Source: Nocardioides conyzicola (GTDB lineage: Bacteria; Actinomycetota; Actinomycetes; Propionibacteriales; Nocardioidaceae). Taken from it: a DNA stretch of 64,000 nucleotides. Below are positions 59,328-64,000 of the stretch, piece after piece. The stretch covers positions 714,133-778,132 of the forward strand of contig NZ_BAABKM010000002.1 of NCBI RefSeq assembly GCF_039543825.1. The letters run 5' to 3'. Positions within the stretch are counted from its first letter, which is position 1. Each line of letters begins with the position of its first letter. The notes under the pieces are model-generated. The model did no database searches. It had not been told where the DNA came from and saw only the letters and a program-made list of their open reading frames with translations. A program made the translations under genes and the position numbers.

Positions 59328-60134
59328 GATGAGGCGCAGCTTCTCGGCGCTCTCGCTGCCCGGCACGGCGGTGAAGACGAGCAGCCCCTGGGACTGGTCC
59401 AGGTCGAAGAGGGTCTGGCAGTAGACCTCGACGACGCCCACCTCGGGGTGTCGGATCCGCTTGAACTTGGTGTGCTTACCGCCGACCTCGTGCTCGGCCC
59501 AGACCCGCGCGAAGTCCGGGCTGGTCGCGAGCAGCTCCTCCACCAGCTCCTCGGCGCGCGAGCCCGCCCCGTCGCGGGTGTAGGCCGCGCGCAGGTCGGC
59601 GGTGAAGATCCGGCCGTGGAGGTCGTGGTCCTCCTCGGGGTAGAGGTCCCGCGAGGAGGGATCGGTCCACCAGCGGTAGACGACGCTGCGCGCCAGCCCG
59701 GCGTACGACGTCTCGTCGCCGACCAGCGCGACCGCGGGCGGGGTCTGCAGCAGCGTCTCGCCGAGCCCGTTGACCACCATCGCCGGGGTGTCCTGGAGGC
59801 GGTCGATGACGCGCATCAGCCCGGCGTCGACGTGGTCCGTGCGCAGCGCACGCTGCGGGGCCGCGTGCCCGCCGAGGCGGAAGAGGTGGTCGCGCTCGTC
59901 GAGCGAGAGCCGCAGCCCGCGGGCGAGCGCGGCCAGCATCTGCTCGGACGGCGTGGTGCTCCGCTGCTGCTCGATCCGCGAGTAGTAGTCCACCGACATC
60001 CCGCACAGGGCGGCGACCTCCTCGCGGCGCAGACCGCCGGTACGCCGCCGCGGCCCGCGCGGGAGACCGACGTCCTCCGGCTGCAGCGCCTCGCGCCGGG
60101 TCCGCAGGAAGTCGGCGAGCTGGGCGCGGTCCAT
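59295..60134 (-). CDS. XRE-family regulator with MmyB-like ligand domain
   Basis: A 279-residue transcription factor. The helix-turn-helix includes GGLRREEVAALCGMSVDYYSRIEQQR (about 33-58). The C-terminal MmyB-like ligand-binding domain includes MVVNGLGETLLQTPPA and VYRWWTDPSSRDLYPEEDHD. Such regulators in actinobacteria often control the SDR next to them. Its ATG overlaps the SDR stop (TGATG), so they are one operon, SDR first. Confidence 0.9.
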   Translation of the reverse strand: MDRAQLADFLRTRREALQPEDVGLPRGPRRRTGGLRREEVAALCGMSVDYYSRIEQQRSTTPSEQMLAALARGLRLSLDERDHLFRLGGHAAPQRALRTDHVDAGLMRVIDRLQDTPAMVVNGLGETLLQTPPAVALVGDETSYAGLARSVVYRWWTDPSSRDLYPEEDHDLHGRIFTADLRAAYTRDGAGSRAEELVEELLATSPDFARVWAEHEVGGKHTKFKRIRHPEVGVVEVYCQTLFDLDQSQGLLVFTAVPGSESAEKLRLISVIGSQQLQS

Positions 60135-60895
60135 CACAGGTTCATACCACCGGATGCCTCCACCCTCTGGCCGGTGACCCAGCCCATGGCGTCCGAGGCG
60201 AGCGCCGCGACCGCGGCACCGATGTCGTCGGGGTCGCCGACGTGGCCCATCGCGATCAGCCCGGAGAGGTGGTCGCGGACCTGGTCGCTGTCGCGCAGGT
60301 AGCCGCCGCCGAAGTCCGTGCCCGTCGCACCGGGCGCGATCGTGTTGACCGCGATCCGCCGCGAGCCGAGGGCCTTGGCGAGGTAGCGCGTGTAGACCTC
60401 GATCGCGCCTTTCATCGAGGCGTAGACGGCGTACGAAGCGTCGCCGGTGAAGCGGGTCAGCCCGGTCGAGGTGTTGATGATCCGCCCTCCGTCGGCGACC
60501 AGCGGCAGCAGCTCCTGGGTGAGCAGGACCGGTCCGGTGAAGTGGACCGCCGTCATCTGCTGCACCTGGTCGGACGTCGTCTCGCCCAGCGGGGTCTCCA
60601 GCATCGCGCCGGCGTTGTTGACGAGGACGTCGAACGTGTCGCGTCCCCAGTCCGTCAGACCCCGTCGTACGTCGTCGGCGAACGCCGCAAAGGTGTCGGT
60701 CTCGGTCGTGTCGAGACGGTACGCCGCGGCCCTCCGGCCCAGCGCCTCGATCCGCGCGACGACGTCCTGCGCCTCGTCGGCATTGCTGCGGTAGGTGAGG
60801 ATGACGTCGACGCCGGACGCGGCGAGGGCGAGCGCCTCGCTGCGGCCCAGGCCGCGGTTGGCTCCGGTGACAAGGGCGATCTTCTGAGTGGTCAT
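60134..60895 (-). CDS. Short-chain dehydrogenase/reductase
   Basis: NAD(P)H-dependent oxidoreductase of 253 residues. The cofactor motif TGANRGLGRS is at 10-19, LVNNAGAML follows, the catalytic Ser lies in INTSTGLTRF, and YAVYASMKGAIE supplies Tyr and Lys. The C-terminus GQRVEASGGMNL is typical of FabG-like SDRs. Translation is coupled to the XRE regulator downstream. Substrate unknown. Confidence 0.92.
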   Translation of the reverse strand: MTTQKIALVTGANRGLGRSEALALAASGVDVILTYRSNADEAQDVVARIEALGRRAAAYRLDTTETDTFAAFADDVRRGLTDWGRDTFDVLVNNAGAMLETPLGETTSDQVQQMTAVHFTGPVLLTQELLPLVADGGRIINTSTGLTRFTGDASYAVYASMKGAIEVYTRYLAKALGSRRIAVNTIAPGATGTDFGGGYLRDSDQVRDHLSGLIAMGHVGDPDDIGAAVAALASDAMGWVTGQRVEASGGMNL

Positions 60896-60972
60896 GCCTC
60901 CACGGTGCCCCGGTCGGCGGACCGGATGAAGGCCGCGTCCATCCCGGGACTCAGAGTCCCTGGATGAGGCGA

Positions 60973-61359
60973 TCAGGCGGGCGCGACGACGGTGATCCCG
61001 ACCTCGGCTCCGGCAGCTGCCAGACGGTCGTCGTACGTGACCAGGAAGTCGACGTCGAGTCGCAGTGCACCAGCGAGGTGCAGTGCATCGAGCGAGCGCA
61101 GGTCGCGTCGCGGCATGGTCCCGGCTTCCCGGTAGGCGGTGTCGGCGAGCGCGTACAGCTCCACTCCCGCGAGAACACCGGTGACCGCCTGCTGGCTGAG
61201 GCCGAGACGTACGGCGAGCCGGCGCAGCTCGGTCTCGAGCAGCAAGGTCGCGACAGGTCGTAGAGCCGGCTGATCGAGCCACCGCGCCAGCGCCACGGAC
61301 TCCGGCTCGGCGACGAGCAGCTTGGCCGCAGCGGACGTGTCGAGGTAGCAGCGGGTCAC
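60973..61359 (-). CDS. vapC: PIN-domain toxin (VapC family)
   Basis: Predicted ribonuclease toxin of 128 residues. The acidic PIN residues are visible: Asp7 in YLDTSAAAKLL, Glu42/Glu44 in ETELRR, Asp91 in RSLDALHLAGAL, and Asp110 in VTYDDRL. VapC toxins cut tRNA or rRNA when the antitoxin is lost. GTG start 61359 overlaps the antitoxin stop by 4 bases (GTGA), so the pair is coupled. Confidence 0.92.
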   Translation of the reverse strand: MTRCYLDTSAAAKLLVAEPESVALARWLDQPALRPVATLLLETELRRLAVRLGLSQQAVTGVLAGVELYALADTAYREAGTMPRRDLRSLDALHLAGALRLDVDFLVTYDDRLAAAGAEVGITVVAPA

Positions 61360-61610
61360 AGGCGTTCGTCACGCAGCGCGTCGAGCTCGCCCTGCACCGT
61401 GCCCTTGAGCTCCACTCGGGGGAGATCGGAGAACCCGCCCTGCCGGCGCGCCGGACGGACTCGCCGCAGCTCCGGCGTCGGGTCGGAGACAGGGACGAGT
61501 CGGGCGACGGGCACGCCGGCGTTGGTGATCGTGAACGACTCGCCTGCCTCGACCGCACGCAGCACCTCACCGCTGCGGTTGCGCAGCTCGCGATGACTCA
61601 CCGTCTCCAC
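61356..61610 (-). CDS. vapB: Antitoxin (Phd/YefM-type, VapB role)
   Basis: An 84-residue antitoxin. VSHRELRNRSGEVLRAVEAGESFTITNAGVPVARLVPV is the Phd/YefM DNA-binding fold, and the C-terminal tail (GGFSDLPRVELKGTV) would wrap the toxin. It neutralises the PIN toxin and autoregulates. GTG 61610 is preferred because the fold begins there; a longer start would run into the upstream gene's stop region. A direct repeat lies 10 bases upstream. Confidence 0.88.
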   Translation of the reverse strand: METVSHRELRNRSGEVLRAVEAGESFTITNAGVPVARLVPVSDPTPELRRVRPARRQGGFSDLPRVELKGTVQGELDALRDERL

Positions 61611-61619
61611 CTGGTCAAC

Positions 61620-61635
61620 GTAGCACGCGTAGCAC
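61620..61635. promoter_or_regulatory. Direct repeat upstream of the toxin-antitoxin pair
   Basis: GTAGCAC occurs twice, at 61620-61626 and 61629-61635, 2 bases apart, between the antitoxin start and the stop of the gene upstream. This spacing places two half-sites on one helix face, as expected for the antitoxin operator. Confidence 0.45.
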
Positions 61636-61636
61636 A

Positions 61637-62824
61637 CTAGGCGGCCGCTCGGCTGAGCTCGGCAAGCCGAAGCAGCCGGCCACGCGCGGGATCCGGGACC
61701 CGGTCGGCCCAGTGCTCCCACCTCGCGCCATGCTCGCCCAGGACCAGGCCGCCACGGGCCTCGGCGTACCCGTGCGCGTTGACAGCCGCCGCCCCGACGT
61801 ACGGCGCATCGCCGTTGCCACCGAACGAACCTGCCGCGACATCACGCAGGATCCGGTACGCCGCGCGTCCGACCTCGTCGCGACCGCGCGCGAGCTGGTC
61901 CAGGGTGCTGGCCAGCGCTCCCTTCGGCGTCGCCCGTGTGACCAGCGCGAGGCTGGGGACGTCGGTGACGAGCTCACGGTCCTCGCTCCAGACGACTGCC
62001 GGATCAACGCGCCCCGAGCTCATCGCCTCGACGAGAGCAGTGATCCAGGCACCTCGCCGGTCTCCGGTCGAGGCTGCGCGGGCCGTCCGCTCGTCCACCG
62101 GCAGCGGACGGGTGTCGAACATCAGCGCCGGTGTCGTGCCGCTCGGCACCAGCCGCCCGAGGAGCCAGCCGGCGTCGTCGGCGTGGACCTGTCCGCCGAG
62201 GTCGAGAAGCTGGATCGACCGGTCCTCGGCGAGACCTCGCACCACCAGGGGCTCCGGGGCGCTCGACTCCACTCGGTACCCGCCGATCCGCGCGTCAACC
62301 CAGCCACGCGCCAGCGAGGCGCTCTCGGCGAGACGCCCGGTCGCCGTCGTGTCGAGGAAGCACTCGAGCCCTTGGAGCTCGTAGCTGCAGATCTGGTGGA
62401 AGGCCCAGTGCTCGCCGGCGGTCCGTGCGGCGATCTTCACCGGATCGCCACCGTCGAGGTAGGTCGCCTCGATCTCGTCGACGCAGAACATCTTCAGCGT
62501 GTAGTCGAGTGCGACGTGGGTGATAGCAGCGCCCTCACTTCCACGATCCTCCGATCGGGTGCACTGGTAGGCAGCCCAGCGCGCCCACATCCACGGCGTC
62601 ATCTCGTCAGCCAGGTCCGCCAGCTGCCTCAGGAGGACGACGTGGCCACTCCGCTGGAACATCGGGATGCCGCGGTGGTACTCGAGCGCAGTAGCGGCGT
62701 CACCGGCGCGCTCGGCGGCGAACGAGCTGTCGAGGAACGCGTGGTAGTCGTGCGTCATCAGGTCGCTGATGCGACGACCGCGGCGGAAGCCCGGGTTCGT
62801 CCGGGAAGAGTGGTCACGAGTCAT
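61637..62824 (-). CDS. Conserved-looking hypothetical protein, 395 residues
   Basis: I do not recognise this protein. It has 395 residues, no signal peptide and no transmembrane helix. The N-terminus is basic and Ser/Arg-rich; from MTHDYHAFLDSSFAAERAGDAATALEYHRG it becomes helical, TPR-like, with many Trp and His (EHWAFHQICSYELQGLECFLD). The C-terminal part has AAAVNAHGYAEARGGLVLGEHGARWEHWADRV. Codon use fits the window. The toxin-antitoxin genes follow 26 bases downstream on the same strand and may be co-transcribed. ATG 62824. Confidence 0.65.
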   Translation of the reverse strand: MTRDHSSRTNPGFRRGRRISDLMTHDYHAFLDSSFAAERAGDAATALEYHRGIPMFQRSGHVVLLRQLADLADEMTPWMWARWAAYQCTRSEDRGSEGAAITHVALDYTLKMFCVDEIEATYLDGGDPVKIAARTAGEHWAFHQICSYELQGLECFLDTTATGRLAESASLARGWVDARIGGYRVESSAPEPLVVRGLAEDRSIQLLDLGGQVHADDAGWLLGRLVPSGTTPALMFDTRPLPVDERTARAASTGDRRGAWITALVEAMSSGRVDPAVVWSEDRELVTDVPSLALVTRATPKGALASTLDQLARGRDEVGRAAYRILRDVAAGSFGGNGDAPYVGAAAVNAHGYAEARGGLVLGEHGARWEHWADRVPDPARGRLLRLAELSRAAA

Positions 62825-62876
62825 GTCCACCACTGAACGTCGCGGAGGCCGGCGTCGCCAGACCCATTCGGCGATC

Positions 62877-62915
62877 TGTGGAGAACTCGCAGGTATCCGC
62901 CAGGCCTGTGGATGA
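62877..62915 (-). promoter_or_regulatory. Two DnaA-box-like sites upstream of the 395-residue gene
   Basis: On the minus strand TTCTCCACA (62877-62885) and TCATCCACA (62907-62915) resemble DnaA boxes. They have the same orientation and are exactly 30 bases (about three helical turns) apart, 53-91 bases before the gene start. Binding is unproven. Confidence 0.3.
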
Positions 62916-62925
62916 GCGGGTTGCC

Positions 62926-63879
62926 TCAGCCCAGCAGCCCGAACCGGTCCAGGCTCGCGACGGTGTCCACGATCGTGTCGGCCGCTGGCCGCGGGTCCCA
63001 GCCGAGGGCCGCGCGCGCCTTCGAGACGTCGAACTCGTTGACCGGCACCGGGTCGCCGTCGACCTCGCGGGTCGGCGCCAGTGCCGCCCGCTCCCCCAGC
63101 CGCTCGCGCAGCGTGTCGGCCATGCCGAGCCACGACGTCGCGGGCGGCGAGGTGAGCAGGAACCGCTGACCCGCCGCTTCCGGCGCCGTCAGCGCGCGTA
63201 CGTGGGCCTGCGCCACGTCGCGGACGTCCGCGATCCCGAAGGACTGCCGCGGCGCCTCGGCGAACTGCCCCGACAGCAGGCCGATCACCAGGCCCGCGGA
63301 GCTCCCGACGCTCGCCCCCAGGACCGGCCCGAAGATCCCGGTCGGGTTGAGCACGACCAGCTCCGGACCGCCATCGGCGTAGTCCCACGCGGCCCGCTCG
63401 GCGATGACCTTCGAGAGCGGGTACGGCGCGAGCGACTCGCTCGGCTCGGTCCAGTCCTCCTCGGTCCACGGCCGGCCCACCGATCGTCCGTAGCCGATCG
63501 CGGCGAACGACGACGTCAGCACGACCCGCCGTACGCCGCCGGCCCGGGCCGCGGCCAGCACCCGCAGCGTCCCCTCTCGGGCGGGGACGACCAGGTCGTC
63601 CGGGTCGTCCGGCTGCGCCAGCGGGATCGGCGACGCCACGTGCAGCACGCCGTCGCACCCGGCCACCGCGTCGACCCAGCCGCGGTCGTCGGTCAGGTCG
63701 GCGGCCACGACGTCGATCCCCGACGGATCGGCGCCACCCTCCGCCACCATCGCGCGCACGTCGTCGGCGCGAGCGAGGTCGCGAACGGTCGTGCGCACGT
63801 CGTACCCCTCGCCCAGCGCGGCGACGACCGTGTGGGACCCGAGGTAGCCCGAGCCACCGGTCACCAGGACCCTGGTCAT
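62926..63879 (-). CDS. NAD-dependent epimerase/dehydratase (dihydroflavonol-reductase-like)
   Basis: Extended SDR of 317 residues. The cofactor motif is VTGGSGYLGSHTV (GxxGxxG intact), the catalytic Ser lies in VVLTSSFAAIGYG, and PYPLSKVIAERAAWD supplies Tyr and Lys. It resembles bacterial dihydroflavonol-4-reductase-like aldehyde reductases. ATG 63879 overlaps the stop of the upstream gene (ATGA), so the two are an operon. GGAAGGGA precedes the ATG. Substrate unknown. Confidence 0.9.
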   Translation of the reverse strand: MTRVLVTGGSGYLGSHTVVAALGEGYDVRTTVRDLARADDVRAMVAEGGADPSGIDVVAADLTDDRGWVDAVAGCDGVLHVASPIPLAQPDDPDDLVVPAREGTLRVLAAARAGGVRRVVLTSSFAAIGYGRSVGRPWTEEDWTEPSESLAPYPLSKVIAERAAWDYADGGPELVVLNPTGIFGPVLGASVGSSAGLVIGLLSGQFAEAPRQSFGIADVRDVAQAHVRALTAPEAAGQRFLLTSPPATSWLGMADTLRERLGERAALAPTREVDGDPVPVNEFDVSKARAALGWDPRPAADTIVDTVASLDRFGLLG

Positions 63880-64000
63880 CGGATGTCCCTTCCTGCTTGG
63901 AGCTCGGCGACGACGGCCGCCTCGGCCACGGCGTCCCCGGCCTCGCGCGCGGCCCACAGCCGCTCCTTGGTCTCGATGTAGTGGAGCCGGGCGTGCAGCT
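63876..64000 (-). CDS. C-terminal end of a probable MerR-family regulator (partial)
   Basis: The last 41 codons of a gene that enters from the right edge. The visible residues, LHARLHYIETKERLWAARE then AAVVAELQAGRDIR, form a charged helix like the dimerisation helix at the end of MerR-type regulators. Its TGA overlaps the reductase ATG. The DNA-binding part is outside the window, so the family is a guess; that the stretch is coding is likely from codon use. Confidence 0.45.
   Translation of the reverse strand, partial: LHARLHYIETKERLWAAREAGDAVAEAAVVAELQAGRDIR

Noticed and set aside
1..64000. tRNA, rRNA or insertion sequences
   Set aside because: Reading both strands, no cloverleaf with CCA-end arms, no rRNA-like conserved blocks and no transposase motifs were recognised; a covariance search would be decisive.

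Overview
The window is about 64 kb of high-GC DNA with dense gene packing, strong GC bias at third codon positions, and many GTG starts and 4-base ATGA overlaps. The families present are actinobacterial: WXG100 proteins, a DesA3-like desaturase, a divergent glgC/glgM pair and an RhtA-like EamA transporter. A Nocardioides-like actinobacterium is the best guess, but this is inferred from family content because no rRNA or other marker gene is present. I see no tRNA, rRNA, insertion sequence, integrase, prophage or CRISPR array. The window reads as chromosomal accessory and housekeeping DNA.

Layout. 0-8.3 kb: EamA transporter and LysR regulator, an orphan beta-class DNA methyltransferase, a secreted phosphodiester glycosidase, a lipoprotein, a mismatch DNA glycosylase, an epimerase, then glgC and glgM. 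8.3-14.6 kb: MFS exporter, EthD and DUF427 proteins, the gluconate pair gntK-gntP and a secreted protein. 14.7-17.1 kb: two paired acyl-CoA dehydrogenases. 17.1-19.4 kb: a four-gene overlapping operon of two WXG100 proteins, a large toxin with a C-terminal RNase A-like CdiA-CT domain, and a CdiI-type immunity protein. Its layout matches the esxE-esxF-cpnT-ift locus of Mycobacterium tuberculosis but with a different warhead, and it is the most interesting system here.

19.5-21 kb holds micro-proteins and a permuted NlpC/P60-like protein. 21-28.6 kb is a six-gene LacI-controlled glycan operon: LacI, binding protein, two permeases, a secreted PF10091 glycoside hydrolase and a cytoplasmic GH39 enzyme, with a consensus LacI-family operator upstream. 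28.6-34.2 kb holds small conserved proteins and a copper P-type ATPase that carries an extra C-terminal extracytoplasmic domain behind a CsoR-like operator. 34.2-41.2 kb: aldo/keto reductase, methyltransferase, TfoX-like protein, DksA-like zinc protein, rlmC, a DHA2 exporter and a secreted peptidase. 41.2-46 kb: ECF sigma factor with neighbours, RsbW-like kinase, DUF1295 protein and a flavin oxidoreductase. 46-56 kb: desaturase, Tat-exported PhoD, lipoprotein, NERD protein, TspO, succinate-semialdehyde dehydrogenase, DoxX, a stand-alone ScoMcrA head protein and a cysteine-desulfurase-like enzyme. 55.4-64 kb: ECF sigma factor, LuxR-family ATPase regulator, GNAT, XRE regulator with SDR, a VapBC-type toxin-antitoxin pair, an unknown protein and a reductase.

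A second theme is the gaps between convergent genes. Most convergent pairs either overlap by 4-33 bases or are separated by a large palindromic element (8.23, 19.43, 29.29, 41.52 and 46.04 kb). The elements at 41.52 and 46.04 kb are copies of the same roughly 75-base nested inverted repeat.
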